64,000 bases of DNA from Chitinophagaceae bacterium. GTDB lineage: Bacteria > Bacteroidota > Bacteroidia > Chitinophagales > Chitinophagaceae. The stretch covers positions 1 through 64,000 of the forward strand of contig JACMLY010000170.1 in the NCBI GenBank assembly GCA_014379345.1, in the 5' to 3' direction. This document shows positions 37,685 through 46,945 of this stretch, piece by piece. Position 1 is the stretch's first letter. Each line of letters opens with the position of its first letter. A model generated the notes under the pieces. It did no database searches, was not told where the DNA came from, and saw only the letters and a list, made by a program, of their open reading frames with translations. The translations under genes were made by a program, and so were the position numbers.

Positions 37685-40600
37685 CTACAGCATTTTAAGT
37701 AAACGGACAATCTTTGTTTTTCCTGCCTGCTCCAAATGAACGTAGTAAAATCCTCTCTTATAATTTTTGCCTACGGCAAACGTAGAATTATTACTAACGT
37801 GTGGGAATGACTCGACCTTTTTACCCCAACGATTATAAATATTCACAGTAATATTTTCCGTAGAATTACTCTTCACTTCTACATTGAAGTTAGTAGGCGA
37901 TGGATTTGGATAAGCTTTTACCTCTAAGGTTGGATTCACTTGTATCGGCCTGTTTTGTTCAGGAGTAGCAGTCGTATCCTTATTAGGATTCTGCTGTACT
38001 GCCGGCGACTTAACCGTTACTTCCACATCATCAGAAGCTGTGGCACCTTTAATATCGGTTACTGTTAAACGGAAAACATATACACCTGCCTTCAAATTCA
38101 TGGCCGAGGTTGACGCTGACGTATCGTTCAGGATGTTTACTGTACTTCCACTCACCTTTGTCCACTTATATGTAACAGCATTTCCATCAGGATCGGTACC
38201 AGTTCCATCGAGGCTTATAAGATTAATAGGCAAGGTGATGATCTGATCAGAACCTGCATTGGCGGTTGGAGTCGATTTACTGGTTGAATTAGCAGGATTC
38301 ACTGATACCTGAACATCATCACTGGCGGTAGCACCCTTATCGTCGGTAACCGTAAGTCTGAATATATAAGTTCCTACTTCCAGGTTGCTGACTGTAGGAC
38401 TGCTTACACCGGCATTGCTGAATGCAAAAGAATTTGGTCCTGATACTTTACTCCAGCTAAAAGATTTAATTGTGCCATCTGAATCGGTTCCGCTGCCGGT
38501 TAACTGAACACTGAGTACAGGTAAAGTAACAGCTACATCGGGTCCTGCATTCGCAACCGGACCTGCGTTGGCAGCTGGCGGCGGAGGCGTCGGCGGGAGA
38601 ACAATATTTCCTGCATAAAGCTGGCTCATCGGAATTGGCTCGCCACCCGGTGTGAATTTTTCCAGGCTCTTGCTATTCCACCTGAGGCTAAGACCTCCGG
38701 AAGAGTAGGCTTTCATGTGTATATCAGAATTACTGAACATCAGCTCGATAGCATATTTCTGGCCGGCATTTAAATTAACTTTTATTTTGGCTGCATTTGA
38801 ATACTTAACGCCATCAAGAATTAATACATAGCTACCGGAGGCTGTCACAGTAATCTCATGTTCTTCTGTAAACTGAGCTTCTATAAATCCTGTCCATTTT
38901 ACAGAGAAAGATCTGTTTTGATTAATTGCGTAGTTGACATTTTGTGAATCAGTTCCTGAATCATACCATTCCGAGAAATCTAAGTATGGGTCAACTCTTT
39001 TGAATGCAGAATTTGTGAAATTATTACCTTGAAAATATTCACCGAGTAGCCCTCTTCCTGTTCCCCAGATATCAGGTGCGAAACGTGGGATAATTTCCTT
39101 CACCGCTTTTCCACCCGCGCCAGGAGACAACTTATAGCAATCTCCCTGACCAGGTTTTGGCTGTACTCTGATAACTTCTGCCGAATGTGTTGATGGAGAA
39201 ATAAAAGGATCTGCTCCACCCATATCACAATGCACAATATCAACATTCTTTATTAATGGTGTGCCGTTTGATAAGTCGTCTTCCCTGAGATCGCTATCCA
39301 GCATAATGGGGCTTTTGGTCCAGCCCTTCATGGTAACGTTTCGAAATAACGTAGGTATTCCAAAAGAAACCTGGGCTCCCTGGGCAATAACTGCATAAGG
39401 AAATTTACCATTCACATCCACTTCAATATTTTCAAACCTCATTCTTCGCTTATCCATTGAATTTGCCTTTGCGACCAGGTTACCATTAAATAGTTTTCCG
39501 TCAAAATATCTGTAAACATTCGCGTAAGAACCATGATAAATGGCATGGCCGAAGTTAGAATAAGCTTTGAAGTTTTCAATAACGTGCATCAGGGTGGTTG
39601 CCTGCCATACGAATAATCCTGTTTCATTATTATGGGCTAAGCAATCCTGAAATCTCCAGGCGCCATCGTTATTAGCTTCCCAATCAAAGCCTCCGGCACC
39701 TTCAGCATCTCCATATGTTCCTACAGCCACACAATTAATACATGCATTGCCATCACCAAGTCCTAATTTGAATCCGCTGCTATGATAGTTTGGAGATTTG
39801 GTTGCATCAGGCTCAAATTCCTGATTCATATTCAAACTCGCATTTACTATGTTCACCTTTGCAGCAATACAACTATCCAGGAGGGTGTCATGCATTGCAT
39901 GCCCCGGATCAGCCCAATAAGGAATTTCAGTTACATCAAAGGCCACACAATTCTTAAAGGTTATCCCATTAGATGAATGGAAAACATAAGAATGGCTATA
40001 TACATCATGCACTGAACACGATTCAATCATACTTCCCCGGCTTCCATCAGCGCTGTGATGAAAATGGATGGCATAACGCCCTCTGACAAATTCCTTAATA
40101 TTATCTCCATTCACATCTTTTCTTGGTCCAAGATATTTAAATTCGGCTTGCTTTATAGACTGCGGAACACTAGACATAATAACTACATGTGAAGCTCCTT
40201 TTGTAGTGCCCTGAATACCGACATTGCGGTTAAGGTTCATTATTTCTGCAGTCCAGTTACCATCAATCTTTAATTTATCGAAACCCAGGGGCTTATCAAT
40301 AGTTACGCTGTTTCCATTAATTGAAACAATTTTCCTTCTCTCAAAATTCATGTCATTTAGTATGGTGGGAGTGATTCCAATTTCATCTCCGACCTGCCAT
40401 CCATTCGGCAGTATGCCTGTCTGCAACACCGTGTCTCCTTTATTAATATCACCCGCAGCATTCAGCCATGCAACTTTAGGAGAACCTTGCAAATCTAATT
40501 TTCCAGCACCCATTACCCATAATCCAACATCGCTGTCTAGCACAGACATTCCTGGGCCGCCAACAAACTGATTTTCTTTGACGTCGATAAATTCTATGGT

Positions 40601-41017
40601 TTGAAAAACGGTATGAGAACTTGGCTGCATCAATATTTTACCTTCCACTATTATATTAGCGGATGACCTGAGAATGGCACTTTTCGTATCATCAAATTTA
40701 AGTGTACCGCCAGCATTCACGTTCACGCCCGACACGGTAGAATCACTTACGTCATAAACAACCACATGACCGGCAGACACTAAAGGTGTATCTGAAGCTG
40801 AAGGAAGTTTTCCTCCCCAAGTTGCAGCATCAGACCAGTTGCCCGACTGCACACTAGAAATAGTACCGGTAAGTAACTTCAGTGAATTAGGTGCACATCC
40901 TACAGATGTACCGTTTCTAATGGATTTGTTTTTAGCCGCAAGGGGGGAAATTAAACATACTCCTGTTGCTGCCAGCGAAGTATTCCGCAGGAAGATTCTT
41001 CTTGATTTGTTTTTCAT
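37685..41017 (-). CDS. Secreted G8-domain/beta-helix protein with PA14, two PKD-like domains and a T9SS-type tail
   Basis: 1110 aa. The N-terminus has a twin-arginine motif (SRRIFLRN) and a short hydrophobic stretch ending SPLAA. A G8 domain follows (about 55-185: SGNWSDAATWGGKLP, HVVVYD, GTLKF), then right-handed beta-helix repeats (about 260-600) including GRYAIHFHH, like the HFH motif of CEMIP/PKHD1-type proteins. A PA14-like domain (656-800: GLLGEYFQGNNF), a proline linker, two PKD-like domains (about 817-1003, ending FRLTVTDDKGATASDDV and its copy) and a C-terminal sorting domain (KAYPNPSPTNFNVEV to KIVRLLKML) complete it. It probably binds or cuts a surface or host-type polysaccharide. 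It has its own terminator. Confidence 0.8.
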   Translation of the reverse strand: MKNKSRRIFLRNTSLAATGVCLISPLAAKNKSIRNGTSVGCAPNSLKLLTGTISSVQSGNWSDAATWGGKLPSASDTPLVSAGHVVVYDVSDSTVSGVNVNAGGTLKFDDTKSAILRSSANIIVEGKILMQPSSHTVFQTIEFIDVKENQFVGGPGMSVLDSDVGLWVMGAGKLDLQGSPKVAWLNAAGDINKGDTVLQTGILPNGWQVGDEIGITPTILNDMNFERRKIVSINGNSVTIDKPLGFDKLKIDGNWTAEIMNLNRNVGIQGTTKGASHVVIMSSVPQSIKQAEFKYLGPRKDVNGDNIKEFVRGRYAIHFHHSADGSRGSMIESCSVHDVYSHSYVFHSSNGITFKNCVAFDVTEIPYWADPGHAMHDTLLDSCIAAKVNIVNASLNMNQEFEPDATKSPNYHSSGFKLGLGDGNACINCVAVGTYGDAEGAGGFDWEANNDGAWRFQDCLAHNNETGLFVWQATTLMHVIENFKAYSNFGHAIYHGSYANVYRYFDGKLFNGNLVAKANSMDKRRMRFENIEVDVNGKFPYAVIAQGAQVSFGIPTLFRNVTMKGWTKSPIMLDSDLREDDLSNGTPLIKNVDIVHCDMGGADPFISPSTHSAEVIRVQPKPGQGDCYKLSPGAGGKAVKEIIPRFAPDIWGTGRGLLGEYFQGNNFTNSAFKRVDPYLDFSEWYDSGTDSQNVNYAINQNRSFSVKWTGFIEAQFTEEHEITVTASGSYVLILDGVKYSNAAKIKVNLNAGQKYAIELMFSNSDIHMKAYSSGGLSLRWNSKSLEKFTPGGEPIPMSQLYAGNIVLPPTPPPPAANAGPVANAGPDVAVTLPVLSVQLTGSGTDSDGTIKSFSWSKVSGPNSFAFSNAGVSSPTVSNLEVGTYIFRLTVTDDKGATASDDVQVSVNPANSTSKSTPTANAGSDQIITLPINLISLDGTGTDPDGNAVTYKWTKVSGSTVNILNDTSASTSAMNLKAGVYVFRLTVTDIKGATASDDVEVTVKSPAVQQNPNKDTTATPEQNRPIQVNPTLEVKAYPNPSPTNFNVEVKSNSTENITVNIYNRWGKKVESFPHVSNNSTFAVGKNYKRGFYYVHLEQAGKTKIVRLLKML

Positions 41018-41837
41018 TAGGATCTCTTTTTTTCTTTAAAGCAAGTTGGTTAGCTACTCTTTCACTGTTATGTATAACTGCTAACAGTGTTCTTTTGGAT
41101 TTTATTTTTTATTTTGGATTGGTGCGGCAATAGGATACCCTTATCATTTCCATGATCACTTTTTGCGTGCCTGCAACAATTATCTTTTTGAATTTATATA
41201 GCCTCTGCGTTCTATTTCTTCATTGGGCATTTCCTGAAGCCCCCGCTTATGATCCACTTATCTTGTTGTTCAGATTTCGGTGAACTAAGAAAATGTGGAA
41301 AATAAACTACAAGGAAGAGCTGGCTATTTACGCAGATTTTTGCTTGGTGGATCAGTCATTGGCCTTCAAAGGTTTAGTTTTTTTTAGATATCGGACACTT
41401 GTAGGAAAGCAATTATGGTGCCGAAATATATTCCACAAATGAAGAGTACTACAATTCACTAAGTGTAAGAATTTATTAAAACCGAATAAATGATTTGATC
41501 ACTATTTCTTAAGGTGAAAAGGTAATTTCAACACATTTAAAAACGTATTATTACGACGTATATTTATCAACATTGTTGATAAATTTTCGTTAGTAATTTT
41601 TTAAAATATAAAAAAACAGCTCATTGCATACGCATGTGCAGCGATAAAATTTTTGAATGCTATAAAAAATTAGAAAAGAATTTTAGGTGCGCGATTGAAT
41701 GAAACTAACGGAGATAGAAGCGGAAGAAATTCTGAGCCTGTGGGTGATTTTTTGTTGCAGGGAGCGGGCAGCAGTTATTATGTAGATATAGAAGAGGCTG
41801 ATTGAAGATATATTGCAAAAGTAATGAAAGGCTGTTT
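41018..41837. other. Long intergenic region with inverted repeats, no gene seen
   Basis: 820 nt of AT-rich DNA between the aminotransferase and the G8-protein gene. ACTGTTA/TAACAGT (41064-41088) lies 47 nt upstream of the G8-protein start and may be a regulator site or leader hairpin. ATTTATCAAC-ATT-GTTGATAAAT (41562-41584) is a perfect 10-bp inverted repeat next to ACGTAT/ACGTA repeats. The 61-codon ORF at 41705-41890 overlaps the aminotransferase end and looks spurious. Confidence 0.55.
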
Positions 41838-42986
41838 TTATTTTTCAACGGGCTGTAATTTTTCAAGTGTGGCCGTAACGCACTGAACAACTCTTTCCAG
41901 GTCGGGCTGAGTTAAATTAGAGCCGGATGGAAGACATAAGCCTTTTTCAAAAAGCAGGTCGCATGTTTGGTTGCCATAGAAAGGAGCATCAACAAAAACA
42001 GGTTGTAAATGCATGGGTTTCCAAAGAGGCCGCGAGTCAATGTTGTCTTCAACAAGTGCCAATCTCAAATCCTCTCTGGTAACCGTTCCCTCTTCAACAA
42101 TTACAGTGCTAAGCCAGCGATTTGAAAAATATTCCGGACCGGGCTCATCACAGAATCTGATTTCGTTAATACCGGCAAACGCTTTTTTATAGAACTGGAA
42201 ATTATAGCGGCGTTGTTCAATACGGCTCTGCAATACTTTCATCTGGCCCCTTCCGATACCGGCGCAAACATTGCTCAGCCGGTAGTTATATCCTATCTGG
42301 GAATGTTGATAATGAGGAGCAGGATCAAGAGCCTGGGTTGCGAGATATCTAGCTTTCTTTATATACTGTTCATTCATTGAAACCAAGGCCCCGCCGCCTG
42401 ATGTGGTAATGATTTTATTTCCGTTGAATGACAGGATGCCAATATCTCCGAAAGTTCCTAAGGGTCGGCCCTTATAGGTGGAACCCAGCGCTTCTGCCGC
42501 ATCTTCTATGATGGGTATTCCATATACACTGGCAATTTCCTGTATTTTATCAATTTGGGCTGGCATACCATACAGATGCACCAGTATAATCGCCTTCGGT
42601 TTTTTGCCTAGTTTGATACGGTCCAGAATGGCTGCTTCCAAAAATTCAGGCGACATGTTCCAGGTAGATGCTTCGCTATCCACAAATACCGGTGTGGCTC
42701 CCAGGTAAACAATCGGATTAGCTGATGCAGAGAAGGTCATGGATTGACATATCACTTCATCGCCGGCCTTTACCTCCAGGATAACCAAAGCAAGATGAAT
42801 AGCTGCTGTTCCGGAACTCAGAGCCGCAACATGCGACCCATGGTTTAAGAAAGTTTCGAGGTCTTTTTCGAACCCATCTACATTCGGTCCCAGGGGTGCA
42901 ATCCAATTAGATGCAAAAGCTTCTTTCACATACTCCAGTTCCTGCTCTCCCATGTGTGGAGATGACAACCATATTTTTGATTTCAT
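41838..42986 (-). CDS. DegT/DnrJ/EryC1/StrS-family PLP-dependent sugar aminotransferase
   Basis: 382 aa. It should transfer an amino group, usually from glutamate, to a keto-sugar nucleotide. LSSPHMGEQELEYVKEAF and NWIAPLGPNVDGFE are the typical start. ALSSGTAAIHLAL binds PLP phosphate, IEDAAEALGSTYKGRPLG carries the cofactor Asp, and SFNGNKIITTSGGGALV holds the Schiff-base Lys. It fits with the PglC-type transferase a few genes upstream and the CapD-like dehydratase, in the manner of PglF-PglE-PglC for diamino sugars. It is the last gene of the minus-strand run. Confidence 0.9.
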   Translation of the reverse strand: MKSKIWLSSPHMGEQELEYVKEAFASNWIAPLGPNVDGFEKDLETFLNHGSHVAALSSGTAAIHLALVILEVKAGDEVICQSMTFSASANPIVYLGATPVFVDSEASTWNMSPEFLEAAILDRIKLGKKPKAIILVHLYGMPAQIDKIQEIASVYGIPIIEDAAEALGSTYKGRPLGTFGDIGILSFNGNKIITTSGGGALVSMNEQYIKKARYLATQALDPAPHYQHSQIGYNYRLSNVCAGIGRGQMKVLQSRIEQRRYNFQFYKKAFAGINEIRFCDEPGPEYFSNRWLSTVIVEEGTVTREDLRLALVEDNIDSRPLWKPMHLQPVFVDAPFYGNQTCDLLFEKGLCLPSGSNLTQPDLERVVQCVTATLEKLQPVEK

Positions 42987-43015
42987 TCTTATATTAATTT
43001 AATTCGACTTGCACG

Positions 43016-43969
43016 TTAATCAAATGATGTTTTTCGAAAGAATAAATAGTTTTGTTTTTTTAACAAATTGAGAGAAATCGGCTTCAAAAGATTTTGGCCT
43101 ATCCGTTTTATTCCGCTCCAATCACACATATATTGATATTGTTTTCTGATAGGAATAAGAATCTCCTTCAATCCTGCTTTATCAGCCATTTTTATTATTG
43201 ACTTTCTTCTGTAAAAATTGATATGCTCCAGGGGAGCAACAGGATTTAGTGAGTGCTTTGAACCTTTCTTAGCTTTCCAGTTCATCAATCTCAAACGTTG
43301 ATCTATGTTATTGGCTGTGGGCACACTTATCTTTATAATACCGTCAGGTGCTAAAGCCCGTTTTAAGTGCTCTAAAGTTTCAAATGGTTCTGCCAGATGT
43401 TCAAATACCTGTTCGGTATTGATAAAATTGAATTGATAGTCTGGAAGGTTGTTCCATTCAATTACTTTTAAGCCGTTTGACTCTGCATATTTTATCCTTT
43501 CCCTGGAAAGTTCAGATCCATAGGAATCACATCCAAACGCTTTTGCCATCATAGACCATTTGCCCCACCCCATTCCAAAATCAAAGAATTTTAAATCTAC
43601 AGGTTGCTTTTTGAGATATGTCATGACCTGCATAATTTCCTGAGCATAATATAAGTAATGGTCCAGGCCGTCGTTTTTTCTATGATGTTCAAATCTCTTC
43701 TGAGGATCTAGCCAATATTCATACAATCTTTCCATGAACTGATCATTTGGAATTTCCTTTTGAAAAATCAGCTTGCAGTGATCGCACTCCTCTAAAATGT
43801 AATTACCGTTTTCCAAATATGAAAGTTCGATCCTTCCGCGGGATGAATAAAAATCAATCAGGTAATCCCTTATCGGTGGCTGGTCAAAAGGTTGCTTATA
43901 AATTGTTTTTGAAGTTGTCGAAGCGCAGGCAGGACATTTTTTCCTAATATTAAAATAAAGACTATTCAT
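43016..43969 (-). CDS. Class I SAM-dependent methyltransferase with N-terminal Cys pairs
   Basis: 317 aa. Two Cys pairs near the start (KKCPACAST and EECDHCKLIF) look like a zinc ribbon, common in sugar C- and O-methyltransferases. The SAM site reads FFDFGMGWGKWSMMAKAFGC, with VFEHLAEPFETLEHLKRAL and DGIIKISVPT as later motifs of the Methyltransf_23 group. It likely methylates a sugar or glycan of this locus. It lies 29 nt before the aminotransferase and 70 nt after a GT2 gene. Confidence 0.8.
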   Translation of the reverse strand: MNSLYFNIRKKCPACASTTSKTIYKQPFDQPPIRDYLIDFYSSRGRIELSYLENGNYILEECDHCKLIFQKEIPNDQFMERLYEYWLDPQKRFEHHRKNDGLDHYLYYAQEIMQVMTYLKKQPVDLKFFDFGMGWGKWSMMAKAFGCDSYGSELSRERIKYAESNGLKVIEWNNLPDYQFNFINTEQVFEHLAEPFETLEHLKRALAPDGIIKISVPTANNIDQRLRLMNWKAKKGSKHSLNPVAPLEHINFYRRKSIIKMADKAGLKEILIPIRKQYQYMCDWSGIKRIGQNLLKPISLNLLKKQNYLFFRKTSFD

Positions 43970-44039
43970 AAAATTAGCTACTAAATAACAATCAAAAACT
44001 AAGTGTATAATTTCTAACCCGTTTCAACCAACTGTATTG

Positions 44040-45068
44040 CTATTTAGTTGGCCTCTTGAGTTTAAAACTTGAAAAAAGAAGATAAAACATATAGGCGTAA
44101 TATTTAAATGAATTTTTATTTGGATACAGTTTCATCCAGAAAAAAATAACTTTTCGGTTTTTGGTTATACATTGTCTGCTAACAGATTTCCATATGTTCT
44201 GAAATTCCTTATTTAGTAATCCGGGGTGATATACTTTTTTTTCCTCGTTAGTACTTATAATCTTGTTGATTAAAGAATAAAGTTCTGAAAGGTAACTATT
44301 GCTGTCTGAATGAGTTTTATTTATAATATCCGTATACAGAACGGTTTCTCTTTCCGATAAACCGCCAAAAATTTCTTCAATTAATCCTAATTTAATTCTA
44401 TTTGCATTTTTATGTCGTAACTCAAATTTTTGTGTGCTGATCTGATTGGTATGTTGCCTGTATTGAAGTAACACTTTCTGGATATTATGAAAGCGTGTAT
44501 ATTTTTTTAATGTAACCCATAACCTGTAGTCTTCAGTTGGCATGTAGTCAACTTCATATTTTAATCCATTATCAATTAAGATACTTCGCCTTATCATTAC
44601 TACCGGGTGGGCAAATGAATTGTGTCGCAATAGCTTGACGCAGATTTCTTCATGGTCTGCAAAATATTTATATATGATCCGTTTCCCGGATGTATCCGAA
44701 CCATTGAATTCACACATCCAGGCTCCGCAAAGACCAATTTCAGGATTTTTTTCAAGAAAACGAACTTGCATTTCAAAGCGTTCAGGTAATGATATATCAT
44801 CCGCATCCATGCGCGCAATATATTTTCCTGTGGCTACCTCAATTCCGTGATTCAGATGACCCACATACCCCACGTTTGTAGAATAATCGAATAGCTTGAT
44901 TCTTGGATCTTTGAAGCTTTGAATGATCTCTTTTGAGCTGTCTGAAGAGCCGTCATTAAAAATCAGGAATTCAAAATCAGAAAACGTTTGATTCAATATG
45001 CTTTCAATAGCTAATGCAAGGTATTTTTCGGCATTGTACACTGGCATTAACACAGAAATCATCGGCAT
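44040..45068 (-). CDS. GT2 family glycosyltransferase (paralogue of the gene at 45854)
   Basis: 342 aa. ISVLMPVYNAEKYLALAIES, FLIFNDGSSDSSKEI and ARMDADDISLPERF give a full GT2 donor-binding and metal site. LLRHNSFAHPVVMIRRSIL and PTEDYRLWVTLKKYTRFHN cover the acceptor side. The C-terminal 80 residues are basic and aromatic-rich, ending in YYAYMFYLLFSSFKLKRP. It is strongly similar along its full length to the product of 45854-46876, with only an HAD gene between them. Confidence 0.87.
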   Translation of the reverse strand: MPMISVLMPVYNAEKYLALAIESILNQTFSDFEFLIFNDGSSDSSKEIIQSFKDPRIKLFDYSTNVGYVGHLNHGIEVATGKYIARMDADDISLPERFEMQVRFLEKNPEIGLCGAWMCEFNGSDTSGKRIIYKYFADHEEICVKLLRHNSFAHPVVMIRRSILIDNGLKYEVDYMPTEDYRLWVTLKKYTRFHNIQKVLLQYRQHTNQISTQKFELRHKNANRIKLGLIEEIFGGLSERETVLYTDIINKTHSDSNSYLSELYSLINKIISTNEEKKVYHPGLLNKEFQNIWKSVSRQCITKNRKVIFFWMKLYPNKNSFKYYAYMFYLLFSSFKLKRPTK

Positions 45069-45143
45069 AAATTAGGTAATTTAGTTTTCATGGTACAAAC
45101 CAGATCTTACTCACTTAATTGATTGTTAAGTATTATTATTCTA

Positions 45144-45812
45144 TTAACTCTTGCTTAAATTGATCTCCCCGAAAGATGAAACCACATGATCAGGGATCGG
45201 TTCGGATATTAATGATTGTGCATGAATATTGTTGCCTGTATTTTTCAGACAAATAGTTGTCCAGCCAAGTTTCGCAGGTACAATGAAATCTTTTGATGTA
45301 TTATCGCCAAAAAAGTGAAAGTTCATTCCATTATACTTGTTCTGAAAATATAGGTAGTTTCTTTCGTCAGGTTTTTCAGAGCCAAATTCCTCTGATATAA
45401 TGATGTCCTGAAAATAACCTGCAATATTAAGGGCTTTCAGTTTATTTCTTTGTGTAATGCTTCGTCCGTCTGTAATGACGCCCATGGGTATATTCAGGCT
45501 ATACGCCGTCTGAATAAATGCCGATGCGTCCTCATTTAGCCTGATGTCGGGTAAATGCTCCCGGTATTCTTTTAAGAGCCACTTGAAAGTTAAAAATGGA
45601 GCAAGTGATTGGTATTTTTCGATCAGCCACTCAAATACATTTTCCTTGTTTTGATATTTATTCATCATTTGTTCGTAAATATCAAGGTTTAGGGTCACTG
45701 CCAATTTCGAAGAGATATTAGAGTAGGCTGATTTTAGAAAATCTAATTCTGAGAAAAGTGTGTCGTCCAGGTCGAAAATAAAAAAACTCTTTGAATTGGT
45801 TTCCAGTTTCAT
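45144..45812 (-). CDS. HAD-superfamily hydrolase (phosphatase)
   Basis: 222 aa. FFIFDLDDTLFSELDFLKSA gives motif I with the nucleophilic Asp, followed by GVITDGRSITQRNKL (motif II), IIISEEFGSEKPD (motif III Lys) and NFHFFGDNTSKDFI (motif IV). The ORF track starts at 45986 inside the upstream GT2; the ATG at 45812 places motif I near the N-terminus as usual and leaves 41 nt after that stop. Together with the ATP-grasp gene two positions upstream it may form a module making a modified sugar or linked acid; the substrate is unknown. Confidence 0.85.
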   Translation of the reverse strand: MKLETNSKSFFIFDLDDTLFSELDFLKSAYSNISSKLAVTLNLDIYEQMMNKYQNKENVFEWLIEKYQSLAPFLTFKWLLKEYREHLPDIRLNEDASAFIQTAYSLNIPMGVITDGRSITQRNKLKALNIAGYFQDIIISEEFGSEKPDERNYLYFQNKYNGMNFHFFGDNTSKDFIVPAKLGWTTICLKNTGNNIHAQSLISEPIPDHVVSSFGEINLSKS

Positions 45813-45853
45813 GCGCCAGAGGTACTTTACTATATTATCAATTATTTGCGATT

Positions 45854-46876
45854 TTACTTTAGTTCTTTTGACAATTTGAAACTTGACAAAAGAAGATAAA
45901 AAATGTAAGCATAGTAGTTGAACGAGTTTTTTGTCGGATATAATTTCATCCAGAAAAGAATGACTTTCCGGTTTTTGCCGATACATTTTCTACTCACGGA
46001 TTTCCATATACTTTCAAATTCCCGTGTTAACAAGGCAGGGGGATAGGCTTTTTTAATCTTGTTAGTATTAATAATCCTATTTATGAAAGAATACAGATCG
46101 CTGAGATAACTACTACTGTTTTTATACTTTTGTTTTATTATATCAGTATATAAAGCTTCTTCTTTTTCAGATAGATCAACCAATAATTCCCTGATCAATT
46201 CAATTTTAATTCCAGTTGATTTTTTATTATGCGATTCAAGCGTGCTGGTTTGATTTTTATGTACCCTGTAATGCAATAATGTTTCTGGAATGTTATAAAA
46301 TCGTGTAAAATGTTTTAGTCTGATCCACAATCTATAGTCTTCCGATGGGAAGTATTCATGTTCATATCTGATCTCATGATCTATTAATATGATTCGCCTC
46401 ATCATAACTACCGGATGAGCAAACGAATTGTGACGCAAAAGCTTAATGCAGATCCCGTCATGGTCTTGGACATACTTATATAATTTTTTTTTGCGGGGAT
46501 CATCCGAATCGGCTATCTCATATATCCAGGCACCACAAAGCCCAATTTCAGGGTTGTTCTCCAAAAAATGAACCTGCTTTTCAAAACGCAGGGGCAATGA
46601 AATATCATCGGCATCCATTCTCGCAATATACTTTCCGGTAGCGAAATCAATACCGGCATTTAGACGAGTTACAAGCCCGGCATTGGTTTCGTAGTCAAAT
46701 AATTTAATTCGTGGATCGGTGAATTGTTGTATGATTTCTCCAGACTTGTCCGTTGAACCATCATTAAAAATTAATAATTCAAAATCAGTAAATGTTTGTG
46801 TTAATATACTCTCGATGGCTGTGGAGACATATTTCTCGGCATTATATACAGGCATTATCACGGAAATCAGCGGCAT
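45854..46876 (-). CDS. GT2 family glycosyltransferase (paralogue of the gene at 44040)
   Basis: 340 aa. ISVIMPVYNAEKYVSTAIES, LLIFNDGSTDKSGEI, ARMDADDISLPLRF, LLRHNSFAHPVVMMRR and PSEDYRLWIRLKHFTRFYN parallel the downstream enzyme nearly word for word. The divergence lies in the middle variable loop and in residues 220-290, where acceptor choice is often set. The 69-nt gap to the ATP-grasp gene has no feature. Confidence 0.87.
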   Translation of the reverse strand: MPLISVIMPVYNAEKYVSTAIESILTQTFTDFELLIFNDGSTDKSGEIIQQFTDPRIKLFDYETNAGLVTRLNAGIDFATGKYIARMDADDISLPLRFEKQVHFLENNPEIGLCGAWIYEIADSDDPRKKKLYKYVQDHDGICIKLLRHNSFAHPVVMMRRIILIDHEIRYEHEYFPSEDYRLWIRLKHFTRFYNIPETLLHYRVHKNQTSTLESHNKKSTGIKIELIRELLVDLSEKEEALYTDIIKQKYKNSSSYLSDLYSFINRIINTNKIKKAYPPALLTREFESIWKSVSRKCIGKNRKVILFWMKLYPTKNSFNYYAYIFYLLLSSFKLSKELK

Positions 46877-46945
46877 AAGCTTGACGTATTCATTTTATGA
46901 GAGATTCCCGAAATGCGTATGTTACAGGCACCGATATGAATACTT

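Noticed and set aside
45813-45986. N-terminal extension of the HAD protein in the ORF track
   Set aside because: It overlaps the upstream GT2 coding end and precedes HAD motif I by about 70 residues; the ATG at 45812 fits the family.
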